Assembly: GCF_964340395.1 (NCBI RefSeq)
Contig: NC_135557.1
Location: 310,001-374,000, forward strand
Length of the DNA: 64,000 nucleotides
Direction of reading: 5' to 3'
DNA from: Glandiceps talaboti
Taxonomy: Eukaryota; Hemichordata; Enteropneusta; Spengelidae
In this document: one piece after another, positions 34,901 to 47,410 of the stretch
How positions within the stretch are numbered: the stretch's first letter is position 1
How the letters are laid out: every line of letters starts with the position of its first letter
Program-made: the position numbers and the translations under genes
The notes under the pieces: generated by a model
What the model was told of the DNA's origin: nothing
Seen by the model: only the letters and a program-made list of their open reading frames with translations
The model's database searches: none

Positions 34901-36748
34901 GTCACTTAGTAATCTCAAATAGGATTCTAGCATTAGGCTTACCTCACTTAGTATTAAACCTCAAATAGGATTCTAACATTAGGCTTACGTCACTTAGTAA
35001 CCTCAAATAGGATTCTAACATTAGGCTTACGTCACTTAGTATTAAACCTCAAATAGGATTCTAACATTAGGCTTACGTCACTTAGTAACCTCAAATAGGA
35101 TTCTAGCATTAGGCTTACGTCACTTAGTAATCTCAAATAGGATTCTAGCATTAGGCTTACGTCACTTAGTATTAAACCTCAAATAGGATTCTAGCATTAG
35201 GCTTACCTCACTTAGTAACCTCAAATAGGATTCTAACATTAGGCTTACCTCACTTAGTATTAAACCTCAAATAGGATTCTAACATTAGGCTTACGTCACT
35301 TAGTATTAAACCTCAAATAGGATTCTAACATTAGGCTTACGTCACTTAGTATTAAACCTCAAATAGGATTCTAACATTAGGCGTACCTCACTTAGTAATC
35401 TCAAATAGGATTCTAGCATTAGGCTTACGTCACTTAGTATTAAACCTCAAATAGGATTCTAACATTAGGCTTACCTCACTTAGTATTAAACCTCAAATAG
35501 GATTCTAACATTAGGCGTACCTCACTTAGTAATCTCAAATAGGATTCTAGCATTAGGCTTACGTCACTTAGTATTAAACCTCAAATAGGATTCTAGCATT
35601 AGGCGTACCTCACTTAGTAATCTCAAATAGGATTCTAGCATTAGGCTTACCTCACTTAGTATTAAACCTCAAATAGGATTCTAACATTAGGCTTACCTCA
35701 CTTAGTATTAAACCTCAAATAGGATTCTAGCATTAGGCTTACGTCACTTAGTATTAAACCTCAAATAGGATTCTAACATTAGGCGTACCTCACTTAGTAA
35801 TCTCAAATAGGATTCTAGCATTAGGCTTACGTCACTTAGTAATCTCAAATAGGATTCTAGCATTAGGCTTACGTCACTTAGTATTAAACCTCAAATAGGA
35901 TTCTAACATTAGGTGTACCTCACTTAGTAATCTCAAATAGGATTCTAGCATTAGGCTTACCTCACTTAGTAATCTCAAATAGGATTCTAGCATTAGGCTT
36001 ACGTCACTTAGTATTAAACCTCAAATAGGATTCTAACATTAGGCGTACCTCACTTAGTAATCTCAAATAGGATTCTAGCATTAGGCTTACGTCACTTAGT
36101 AATCTCAAATAGGATTCTAGCATTAGGCTTACGTCACTTAGTATTAAACCTCAAATAGGATTCTAACATTAGGCTTACCTCACTTAGTATTAAACCTCAA
36201 ATAGGATTCTAACATTAGGTGTACCTCACTTAGTATTAAACCTCAAATAGGATTCTAACATTAGGCGTACCTCACTTAGTAATCTCAAATAGAATTCTAA
36301 CATTAGGCTTACCTCACTTAGTAACCTCAAATAGGATTCTAACATTAGGCTTACGTCACTTAGTATTAAACCTCAAATAGGATTCTAGCATTAGGCTTAC
36401 GTCACTTAGTATTAAACCTCAAATAGGATTCTAGCATTAGGCGTACCTCACTTAGTAACCTCAAATAGTATTCTAACATTAGGCTTACCTCACTTAGTAA
36501 TCTCAAATAGGATTCTAGCATTAGGCTTACGTCACTTAGTATTAAACCTCAAATAGGATTCTAACATTAGGCGTACCTCACTTAGTAATCTCAAATAGGA
36601 TTCTAACATTAGGCTTACGTCACTTAGTATTAAACCTCAAATAGGATTCTAGCATTAGGTGTACCTCACTTAGTATTAAACCTCAAATAGGATTCTAACA
36701 TTAGGCTTACCTCACTTAGTAACCTCAGACAGGATTCTCACATTTAGG
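31902..36748 (+). repeat. Minisatellite of mixed 42- and 46-bp units, about 110 copies, gene 1 intron 3
   Basis: Units contain CTCAAATAGGATTCTARCAT, TAGGCGTACC (or CTTACC, TGTACC, CTTACG) and TCACTTAGTA. Two length states alternate irregularly: TTAGTAATCTC or TTAGTAACCTC (42 bp) and TTAGTATTAAACCTC (46 bp). Runs of 42-bp units give a minus-strand 14-residue repeat frame at 33678-34007, which I regard as non-coding because 46-bp units break it. Confidence 0.95.
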
Positions 36749-36845
36749 AAATCACCAGTAAACTGTGCAAACGCCTGCATTTATTGTGAGTTTTGTGTCT
36801 GTATGAAGTTAGTGTTGATAACTTGAAACAAATTTACAATTTTTA

Positions 36846-38190
36846 GCTAAAAACTTAGCTTTAGGTATAGGTTGTATTAAGGTATAGAGTATACAGGTGG
36901 AATCATTGGTGTCCGTCAAACTTTTATATTTCCATCATCTTCTCCAAAAGTGACAGTTAGAATTCTTCGATATTTGGTGTGCATGTTCCCTTGGGGGAGG
37001 CTATTCAGATTTGTTCATGCCAAGTGGATCTGTGCCATTTTCAATTTTTTATGATTTTTTTTCTAAAAATGGCATTTTCATCATCTCCTTCTAAACTACC
37101 TATCAAATTGCTTTGATATCTGGTGTGTTGATGCACAGAGGGTAGCTTACTTAGATTTTTTAATTTCAAGTCTTCATTTTTATTTTTTATGATTTTTTTT
37201 TTTTAATTTGAAAAAAAAAAATGAATATGTTAATGAGCATTATGACCGACGCCATATTGGAAATCAGTCGACGAGAAGTAAACTGCCACTTTTCAAAAGA
37301 CACTATTGACGTCAAACAAGCAATGTAATATGTGCTATAGTCATAATTCTACACATTGGGCGCCCAAATGACAAGCGTTTGTTCGAAACACGGTTGTAAA
37401 CTTCAAATCCAAATTCTGCACCCCTTCTACATAATCAGCCAGTCCGCAACATCCTCATTTGCATACTCTGTCCTTCAGTTTGCGACTTTCCACAGCAAGT
37501 AACAACACAGGACGTTCTTGGTACTCACTAAAATCACACTTCAGACCCACTATAAAAGTGTGATGTTTTCAGATAACATGTAACTTGTGATTAATTCTAT
37601 ATTGTCGTGCAATTTGGAGTGACATTGAACCAGAATGAAGACAACTTGCGTAAGGAAGGCATGCCTAGGCATGCGGTTGAAGTTATGCAAGAGCAGTCTC
37701 ACTGCCGACTGTGAATCGACAATACTTTGTTTATTGGCCGACAGTTCACATGTAAAGTTAAACGACATAAACGTGTGTTGCCATTTCCAAAATGCAAATA
37801 TTTGGCAAGTAAAAATAATTAAAATAATTACAACTTTAATTTGGCTTCAGACTTTGCATTATGTTTTGCGTATCTTTCCCCGTTTTACATGTAAATCCAA
37901 AAAGGTTCTCTCTAGTCATGTCAGTGATCATACCGGGGCTGCTTTGAGTACGAGCGAAGTGAGGCATGTTGAGGTATTTTGTTGAGAATTATAAATATTG
38001 CGAAATGTCAAGTACAAGGTTCAATTACAATGGAAAGATGAAAAAAAATGGCCGAGTCTGCTGACAGGCGCCGGTCACAAGAAACTCCGTAAATTAAAAT
38101 ATCAGACGATGTATGTATTAACCGCCATCTTAGTTTCTGTACGGCGACAATCCCAAGTACCCGGAGCTATTCTGACCGATAGGTCGCTTG
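36846..38190 (+). mobile_element. Dispersed repeat family B, second copy
   Basis: From TTTTTAGCTAAAAACTTAGC through GGTGTCCGTCAAACTTTTAT, GATATTTGGTGTGCATG and CGACGCCATATTGG to GAGCTATTCTGACCGATAGG. It matches the 2317-4652 copy for most of its length, but replaces the long palindromic interior (3620-4620) with a single short arm (38106-38163). No transposase. Confidence 0.7.
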
Positions 38191-38313
38191 TTTTAAATTC
38201 TTTTTTAAAGTGTTGACTGGAAATTGCCCAGAATTTACATGTACAGCTTGGCAAGTGTTGCTTAGATAACATGAAACTATCATTGGAATGTGTTCAGAAA
38301 ACAGCACTGCATA

Positions 38314-40498
38314 TAATATTACCATAAGCACTTGGTTAGCTTGGTATTGTTAATATTACCACAAGCACTTGGTTAGCTTGGTATTGTTAATATTACCACA
38401 AGCACTTGGTTAGCTTGGTATTGTTAATATTACCATAAGCACTTGGTTAGCTTGGTATTGTTAATATTACCACAAGCACTTGGTTAGCTTGGTGTTGTTA
38501 ATATTACCATTAGCACTTGGTTAGCTTGGTATTGTTAATATTACCACAAGCACTTGGTTAGCTTGGTATTGTTAATATTACCATAAGCACTTGGTTAGCT
38601 TGGTATTGTTAATATTACCACAAGCACTTGGTTAGCTTGGTATTGTTAATATTACCACAAGCACTTGGTTAGCTTGGTATTGTTAATATTACCATAAGCA
38701 CTTGGTTAGCTTGGTATTGTTAATATTATCATAAGCACTTGGTTAGCTTGGTATTGTTAATATTACCATAAGCACTTGGTTAGCTTGGTATTGTTAATAT
38801 TACCATAAGCACTTGGTTAGCTTGGTATTGTTAATATTACCACAAGCACTTGGTTAGCTTGGTATTGTTAATATTACCATAAGCACTTGGTTAGCTTGGT
38901 ATTGTTAATATTACCACAAGCACTTGGTTAGCTTGGTATTGTTAATATTACCATTAGCACTTGGTTAGCTTGGTATTGTTAATATTACCACAAGCACTTG
39001 GTTAGCTTTGTATTGTTAATATTACCACAAGCACTTGGTTAGCTTTGTATTGTTAATATTACCATAAGCACTTGGTTAGCTTGGTATTGTTAATATTACC
39101 ACAAGCACTTGGTTAGCTTGGTATTGTTACTATTACCACAAGCACTTGGTTAGCTTGGTATTGTTAATATTACCACAAGCACTTGGTTAGCTTGGTATTG
39201 TTAATATTACCACAAGCACTTGGTTAGCTTGGTATTGTTAATATTACCACAAGCACTTGGTTAGCTTGGTATTGTTAATATTACCACAAGCACTTGGTTA
39301 GCTTGGTATTGTTAATATTACCACAAGCACTTGGTTAGCTTGGTATTGTTAATATTACCACAAGCACTTGGTTAGCTTGGTATTGTTAATATTACCACAA
39401 GCACTTGGTTAGCTTGGTATTGTTAATATTACCATAAGCACTTGGTTAGCTTGGTATTGTTAATATTACCATAAGCACTTGGTTAGCTTGGTATTGTTAA
39501 TATTACCACAAGCACTTGGTTAGCTTGGTATTGTTAATATTACCACAAGCACTTGGTTAGCTTGGTATTGTTAATATTACCACAAGCACTTGGTTAGCTT
39601 GGTATTGTTAATATTACCACAAGCACTTGGTTAGCTTGGTATTGTTAATATTACCACAAGCACTTGGTTAGCTTGGTATTGTTAATATTACCACAAGCAC
39701 TTGGTTAGCTTGGTATTGTTAATATTACCACAAGCACTTGGTTAGCTTGGTATTGTTAATATTACCACAAGCACTTGGTTAGCTTGGTATTGTTAATATT
39801 ACCATAAGCACTTGGTTAGCTTGGTATTGTTAATATTACCATAAGCACTTGGTTAGCTTGGTATTGTTAATATTACCATAAGCACTTGGTTAGCTTGGTA
39901 TTGTTAATATTACCATAAGCACTTGGTTAGCTTGGTATTGTTAATATTACCACAAGCACTTGGTTAGCTTGGTATTGTTAATATTACCATAAGCACTTGG
40001 TTAGCTTGGTATTGTTAATATTACCATAAGCACTTGGTTAGCTTGGTATTGTTAATATTACCATAAGCACTTGGTTAGCTTGGTATTGTTAATATTACCA
40101 CAAGCACTTGGTTAGCTTGGTATTGTTAATATTACCATAAGCACTTGGTTAGCTTGGTATTGTTAATATTACCACAAGCACTTGGTTAGCTTGGTATTGT
40201 TAATATTACCACAAGCACTTGGTTAGCTTGGTATTGTTAATATTACCATAAGCACTTGGTTAGCTTGGTATTGTTAATATTACCACAAGCACTTGGTTAG
40301 CTTGGTATTGTTAATATTACCATAAGCACTTGGTTAGCTTGGTATTGTTAATATTACCATAAGCACTTGGTTAGCTTGGTATTGTTAATATTACCATAAG
40401 CACTTGGTTAGCTTGGTATTGTTAATATTACCACAAGCACTTGGTTAGCTTGGTATTGTTAATATTACCACAAGCACTTGGTTAGCTTGGTATTGTTA
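38314..40498 (+). repeat. 37-bp minisatellite, about 59 copies, gene 1 intron 3
   Basis: The unit is TAATATTACCACAAGCACTT followed by GGTTAGCTTGGTATTGT. Variation is almost confined to CCACAAG, CCATAAG or CCATTAG. Homogeneity is very high, implying recent amplification or gene conversion. Confidence 0.95.
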
Positions 40499-41041
40499 GT
40501 TTAGAAGAAAGGCATAGGAATAGCTCTAGGATTGTAAGTGTACAACATTAACTTCATCACCTTGTACCTCGAAGCCATCGTCATGGTTGACAAACTTGCC
40601 ATGAATCCAAAATTATACTCAAGTGTAGAATAAAACATACATCGTATGAAAACAGTCATATTATCAAGTTGAACCAGTAATGATGTTCTTGTGTTAACTC
40701 ATTTATTGTTATTTGACATTGGTTTGTGTATATGTGACTTTATTCTCATGACCTACCATTAGTTTTGATTTTTACCACAATCCAGTAGTGATATAAGCAT
40801 GGTGAAATCATGGCAATATAGCAGACCTGAAATCCAATACCTGACATACACAAGTTCATATTGAGATGTTCCATTATCCTGTAAGGGTATATTCATGTTT
40901 GATGTGTGTTCTCTCACTGCATGTGTAATATATGTCAAATATTGAATTTCTGTTGTGCTACATTGCCATTGGCAATATTCAGCATAAAAAAATATATTGT
41001 TTGTTCTTAATTTTTATCTTTTAACTATAATTAATATATTA
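40499..41041. other. Intron spacer, no gene seen
   Basis: Non-repetitive apart from GTGCTACATTGCCATTGGCA near 40955-40975, which resembles the family A tail motif and may be the remnant of an adjacent copy. Confidence 0.5.
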
Positions 41042-41049
41042 ATGTGTGC

Positions 41050-41089
<40 letters not shown>

Positions 41090-41257
41090 ACGACAAACAA
41101 CCCGCCACACAGATTGCCTTGGTATTTGATGGGGAGATTACTTTTGGTGTCTAGTTGGGAAATTGATCAAAGTAAAGTGTTCGCATCATATGTATGTGCT
41201 TTGAGTCAAACATTTTTTATCTCAAATCTTTAATTCCACTGAGCAGATTAGGCTTAA

Positions 41258-41721
41258 ATTTAATGTGGGATCCATCTGTGGGTGTATTGATGAAGACATA
41301 TTTAATGTGGGATCCATCTGTGGGTGTATTGATGAAGACATTTAATGTGGGATCCATCTGTGGGTGTATTGATGAAGACATATTTAATGTGGGATCCATC
41401 TGTGGGTGTATTGATGAAGACATATTTAATGTGGGATCCATCTGTGGGTGTATTGATGAAGACATATTTAATGTGGGATCCATCTGTGGGTGTATTGATG
41501 AAGACATATTTAATGTGGGATCCATCTGTGGGTGTATTGATGAAGACATATTTAATGTGGGATCCATCTGTGGGTGTATTGATGAAGACATATTTAATGT
41601 GGGATCCATCTGTGGGTGTATTGATGAAGACATATTTAATGTGGGATCCATCTGTGGGTGTATTGATGAAGACATATTTAATGTGGGATCCATCTGTGGG
41701 TGTATTGATGAAGACATATTA
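41258..41721 (+). repeat. 42-bp minisatellite inside family A, about 11 copies
   Basis: The unit is TTTAATGTGGGATCCATCTG then TGGGTGTATTGATGAAGACATA. One unit near 41335 is shorter. As 42 is divisible by 3, it produces open frames on both strands (14-residue periodic peptides); these are artefacts of period, not genes. The equivalent place in the unexpanded copy is near 6610-6670. Confidence 0.95.
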
Positions 41722-42216
41722 AGCTATAGTGATCTCATCAGTGATATGCAAATTAGGTGTAAAATGTGAACTTTGGTAAAAAAAATTTCTAGAAGTTTCT
41801 AGAAGTTTTATTCTTCAGATATTCTTCGAAACATTTTGACACAGTTAACCCTAGCAACCATGACCCACGCACTTAGCAACAACCAAATGGCAGTATACTT
41901 TGGTCAAATAACAACATCTGGTAGGCAAGTGAGTAAACATTCAAAAAATGTATGCAAATATCCCTCACAACCCTGACCACGCCCATAGCAACAGCCAACA
42001 CAAATATAACAACAGGGATTATCAGACAAGTGAACGTTCAACAAGTGTATGCAAATATGCCTAGCAACAAGACCATGCCCATAGCAACAGCCAAATGATC
42101 ACATACATTGCAAAGGTAACAGGAATTAATAGACAAATGGATAAACATTCAAAAGATATATCTAAATGTTCCCAGCAACAAGACCACAGCTATACCAACA
42201 GCCAAATGACCTCATA

Positions 42217-44275
42217 TATTGCAAAGATAACAACAGGGTTGGACTGGCAACTGGGTAGTCATTCAGGAAATGAACACCTATACCTAGTATTGCAAAGATA
42301 ACAACAGGGTTGGACTGACAACTGGGTAGTCATTCAGGAAATGAACACCTATACCTAGTATTGCAAAGATAACAACAGGGTTGGATAGGCAACTGGGTAG
42401 TCATTCAGCAAATGAACACCTATACCTAGTATTGCAAAGATAACAACAGGGTTGGATAGGCAACTGGGTAGTCATTCAGCAAATGAACACCTATACCTAG
42501 TATTGCAAAGATAACAACAGGGTTGGATAGGCAACTTGGTAGTCATTCAGCAAATGAACACCTATACCTAGTATTGCAAAGATAACAACAGGGTTGGACT
42601 GGCAACTGGGTAGTCATTCAGCAAATGAACACCTATACCTAGTATTGCAAAGATAACAACAGGGTTGGATAGGCAACTGGATAGTCATTCAGCAAATGAA
42701 CACCTATACCTAGTATTGCAAAGATAACAACAGGGTTGGGTAGGCAACTGGATAGTCATTCAGCAAATGAACACCTATACCTAGTATTGCAAAGATAACA
42801 ACAGGGTTGGACTGGCAACTGGGTAGTCATTCAGGAAATGAACACCTATACCTAGTATTGCAAAGATAACAACAGGGTTGGATAGGCAACTGGGTAGTCA
42901 TTCAGGAAATGAACACCTATACCTAGTATTGCAAAGATAACAACAGGGTTGGATTGGCAACTAGATAGTCATTCAGCAAATGAACACCTATACCTAGTAT
43001 TGCAAAGATAACAACAGGGTTGGATAGGCAACTGGATAGTCATTCAGCAAATGAACACCTATACCTAGTATTGCAAAGATAACAACAGGGTTGGATTGGC
43101 AACTAGATAGTCATTCAGCAAATGAACACCTATACCTAGTATTGCAAAGATAACAACAGGGTTGGATAGGCAACTGGATAGTCATTCAGCAAATGAACAC
43201 CTATACCTAGTATTGCAAAGATAACAACAGGGTTGGGTAGGCAACTGGATAGTCATTCAGCAAATGAACACCTATACCTAGTATTGCAAAGATAACAACA
43301 GGGTTGGACTGGCAACTGGGTAGTCATTCAGGAAATGAACACCTATACCTAGTATTGCAAAGATAACAACAGGGTTGGACTGGCAACTGGGTAGTCATTC
43401 AGGAAATGAACACCTATACCTAGTATTGCAAAGATAACAACAGGGTTGGATAGGCAACTGGATAGTCATTCAGCAAATGAACACCTATACCTAGTATTGC
43501 AAAGATAACAACAGGGTTGGACTGGCAACTGGGTAGTCATTCAGGAAATGAACACCTATACCTAGTATTGCAAAGATAACAACAGGGTTGGACTGGCAAC
43601 TGGGTAGTCATTCAGGAAATGAACACCTATACCTAGTATTGCAAAGATAACAACAGGGTTGGATAGGCAACTGAGTAGTCATTCAGGAAATGAACACCTA
43701 TACCTAGTATTGCAAAGATAACAACAGGGTTGGGTTGGCAACTGGGTAGTCATTCAGCAAATGAACACCTATACCTAGTATTGCAAAGATAACAACAGGG
43801 TTGGATAGGCAACTGGATAATCATTCAGCGAATGAACACCTATACCTAGTATTGCAAAGATAACAACAGGGTTGGGTAGGCAACTGGGTAGTCATTCAGC
43901 AAATGAACACCTATACCTAGTATTGCAAAGATAACAACGGGGTTGGGTAGGCAACTGGGTAGTCATTCAGCAAATGAACACCTATACCTAGTATTGCAAA
44001 GATAACAACAGGGTTGGATTGGCAACTAGATAGTCATTCAGCAAATGAACACCTATACCTAATATTGCAAAGATAACAACAGGGTTGGACTGGCAACTGG
44101 GTAGTCATTCAGCAAATGAACACCTATACCTAGTATTGCAAAGATAACACCAGGGTTGGACTGGCAACTGGGTAGTCATTCAGCAAATGAACACCTATAC
44201 CTAGTATTGCAAAGATAACAACAGGGTTGGACTGGCAACTGGGTAGTCATTCAGCAAATGAACACCTATACTTAG
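42217..44275 (+). repeat. 71-bp minisatellite inside family A, about 29 copies
   Basis: Unit landmarks are TATTGCAAAGATAACAACAG, GGTTGGATAGGCAACTGGGT, AGTCATTCAGCAAATGAACA and CCTATACCTAG. The single-copy precursor is visible at 7275-7350 of the unexpanded family A copy. Variable sites include GACTGG/GATAGG and CAGCAAAT/CAGGAAAT. Confidence 0.95.
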
Positions 44276-44515
44276 CATGGATCAGCATGTGGATAAACAT
44301 TTTTAAAAACTGTACAATTGTGCTACAACGCCATAGGCACTATTTCTAAAAAAAACTACAATTGTGCTACAACACCATTGGTGGTATTTCTAAAAAAAAC
44401 TACAATTGTGCTACAACACCATTGGTGCTATTTTTTCACCATTGACCACTGTTTTGAGTGTAAGTAAACCATTAATATTATTTATCATTATTATCAATAA
44501 TTTGTTTGTTTATAG

Positions 44516-46475
44516 GCATGCAGCAAACTCAGCAAACAGTGCCCCCAAGAGACCTGCATTGCCAAAATTGAAACCAATCCTAACTCCCTTCTTTAAAAGT
44601 CTAAAAGACAGATACTTGTCGCGAAAACAGAAAAGAAGATTGAAAAAGAAAAAGATTAAAGGCACTAGCATTCAGCACAAGAAAAACAAAGGAGTGACGG
44701 TTAATGAGTCTATATTTGGCGACAAATGGTTTCCACGACGATACAAGATTCCAGCTGATCGAGTAGAGGTCAACTACTCAGGACCCATCAGCCGAATTAA
44801 TCGAACAGCTGATGGAAAATTTGTTTTGAAGAATTTCAATAATTACAGAGGAGCAATTTCTGTATCAAGACCTGACTTGTTACCAAATTACCATGACGAT
44901 ATTAGTGGTATGTTTGGAGCTAGCAGCGAGACTAGTACAACCTATACAAATGATGAGAACTGTTCAACATCAACTACTGATTCACAGGTAGGGGCCACTG
45001 CCTTGCCAAAGATCATCCAGCAGGCCCCTAAACCTGTGTACAATAAAGAGAGGGTGTATACAAGCAGCCCTGCTGCAGAGCATGATGGGAAGCCCCTTGT
45101 TATGGAGGATGTCAGTTCTGTACACGAGACACCAAATGAATTATCTGTTGCAGAGCTTGATGTGAGTGGCTGGGAGAGGTGGACAAAAAAGGAAATATAT
45201 GACATAATGCGTCAAATGCAAGCAGAAGGAAATTATGAATGTGAATATTGTGATGATGGTAATTATGAAAGCTATGAGACACTTGACAAAACTGACAATG
45301 ATAATAATGGTGATGAAAATAACAAAACAAGGACTTTACCATATCCATATCTTACAACACCCAGTGTTAGTATACAGCAATCCTGTGCTCAGTCAGCTGC
45401 ACAACTAGATAGACCAACAACAGCTGATGCCATAAACAGGCCTTCTACATCTGCTAGAGAGGTGTTGTCAAGGAGACCATCTCAACGAATACCTGTATAT
45501 TCACCAAATCAATTATCAGAAGTGAGCACAGCATCTACTTTATGTGATGTGAGTTCACTGCATTCATCCCAACAGACTGTTAGTGTTGATGTCCACAGAT
45601 CAGATAGGGAGGATTTAGATTGGATCGGTGCTGGGGATTACGTCAGAATACGATCTCCAACACATAAAGAAGGGTCAAACATCAATGTACCATCTAGGAG
45701 AAAGGAAGACACACCAGTTGCACCAATCAAACCAATGCGCAGTAATGTAACTTGTAATTCGGATAATTTGCATTCCAGCAACACCATTCAAACACCACAC
45801 CAACCTACCGACAAAGAATTCAGATTGACTGATTTACCAGATGGTTCAATCTCTATAGATCACTCATCACAGACTGGGGAATGTTCACCACCAAGCAGGG
45901 CAAGTATCACATCAACAACAAGCAGTGGTCGTGGCAGTAAATCAACTACTTTATCACGGTCATCACGCAGTGGTTCATTTCGTCAACAGGACTGCACTAG
46001 TCCTAGTTTTAGTAGTGGCTTTGGAAGTCGTACAACATCACATAGTACAATGTTGTCCCATCAACACAGTGAAATAGACCAAACCAGTCTGGACTCACCA
46101 TTCTCAGGTAACAATTCACCATTTAGTTTGCACCAGAAAGATAATTCCATTGATGAAAATTATGAATTTGACTCAGAACCACTTCAGTCTGAACTCCTGG
46201 AAGCATTGAAAAATTTATCAATGAAAACATCAACTTCAAAGAAAACAACTCCCTCACGGCAGATTGGAAATCGTAAGAAAGGTGTTATCCACAGCAGAAC
46301 CAACTATGTGATACCTAAAGTGAAAACATTTCCACAATATGAAGACACAGCAGCTAGGTGTGCTAAACTGAAAGAAGAATTTTTAGAGTATCGAAGGAAA
46401 GTTGAGGCAGAAAGTCAAAATTCAACACTCACAAATGAACATGAGTTGAACTATGAAACAACAACAGTGGTGTAG
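44516..46475 (+). CDS. Gene 1, terminal exon: long cytoplasmic tail with C-terminal PDZ ligand
   Basis: A 1960-bp last exon after TTTGTTTATAG, entered in phase 2 and ending at TAG 46473-46475. The four exons sum to a whole number of codons (about 810 residues visible). The juxtamembrane part is very basic (SLKDRYLSRKQKRRLKKKK). Then comes SGPISRINRTADGKFVLKNF (about 44781-44840), which resembles a conserved Gly-Pro-Asp-Gly-Arg-Phe-Val-like tail motif I recall from IGSF9B. The rest is Ser/Thr-rich and probably disordered, with one small structured-looking motif (GWERWTKKEIYDIMRQMQ) and a final helix (CAKLKEEFLEYRRKVEAE). The protein ends T-V-V, a class I PDZ ligand, also known in turtle/IGSF9 proteins. 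Family members act in homophilic adhesion, dendrite patterning and synapse organisation. The assignment is moderate; the FN3-transmembrane-tail architecture is firm. Confidence 0.85.
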
Positions 46476-46523
46476 GCAGTACAATTACATTTTAAAATAT
46501 ATACTCCTATCAAATTATTATAT

Positions 46524-46529
46524 AATAAA
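46524..46529 (+). promoter_or_regulatory. Candidate polyadenylation signal of gene 1
   Basis: AATAAA lies 49 bases after the stop codon in an AT-rich stretch, with T-rich sequence just downstream. It is the first canonical hexamer after the stop. Longer 3' UTRs are possible, since the next kilobase has no other feature. Confidence 0.5.
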
Positions 46530-47410
46530 ACTTTTTCTGAGAAAACTGTAACCTACTGCTACTTACCAATCATTTACTTGACAACGTTTTTTTGATTGAC
46601 AGTATAACCATGCTTTGTTAGTATTACACAACATTTACTCAAAGTGTGCCTTATTTCTGTTTTCTCTAGATATTTCCAATTATAAAGTGATCAGTTTGGT
46701 TTGTTGCCAATGGTTACCATAGACAGGTGGTATATTAATAGTGTATTTGTAGGTTATTGTTGCCATTGTTACAATATAAAGGTTATATATTGATAATGTA
46801 TGTGTAGATGTTATAATTGTAGTTTGATATATATGATTGTAAGAGTTGATTTATATGTCTAAGAGTTGTAGTCACCTCACTGCCTAAGAGGTCAAAGGTC
46901 ATAGGTTACCTTAAAGGTCACAGCAATATTTGTTGTCAAGTTAAGTTCAGCATTTCATGGTAGTGAGTGTTACTTGACAATGTGAATTCATTTATGAAGA
47001 CCATTTTACTGCTAGCTTTAGAAGAACTTTGTATGTTTCTTTGTGTACTTCCGCTGCCTTTTCCTCTTAAGCTGTATTGTTCACATATTTCCTGTCAAAC
47101 AAAACTTCATTTTAGTGCGAGTGTTTCTCAAATATGACAGTTTTGATGTGTTTGTATAATACCTCATGATAAATATGACGCAACAGGTCCATCGATCTGT
47201 GTGTTAGTGATGCAGTCATTCTCTATAAAAGACCTTAAAGGCAGTCTGTAACTTTATGGTTTTATCTTACAATATTTCAATACATGATATTTTTATTAAC
47301 TCATTGATATTCAGTACTTGTAATCTGCATTTTAATGTAAGATGATTGTCCAATTGTTATATTAATTTTAATTGTGCATATTTATACTTAAATATATTTC
47401 AACTCTTTAA
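46530..47410. other. 3' UTR or intergenic sequence, no feature seen
   Basis: AT-rich, no array, no supportable reading frame. It may include an extended 3' UTR of gene 1. Confidence 0.4.

Larger units (their letters stand above)
41042..44436 (+). repeat. Dispersed repeat family A, copy 2, with internal arrays
   Basis: Same landmark order as 6256-7432: (TG)n head at 41045-41088, GTATTTGATGGG, GTCTAGTTGGGAAATTGATC, the CCTAGCAAC units, TCATTCAGCAAATGAACACC, and a GTGCTACAACRCCAT tail repeated three times (44322-44432). Two of its internal segments have become minisatellites (next two entries), expanding it from about 1.2 to 3.4 kb. Confidence 0.75.

Noticed and set aside
31902-36748. Telomere-like TTAGGC/TTAGGT occurrences
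   Set aside because: The hexamer occurs once per 42- or 46-bp unit and is never in tandem with itself, so it is not telomeric repeat.
41194-41769. Open frames of 125-191 residues on both strands over the 42-bp array
   Set aside because: A 42-bp period is a multiple of three, so all frames without a stop in one unit stay open. Frames on both strands are equally long, which argues against coding.
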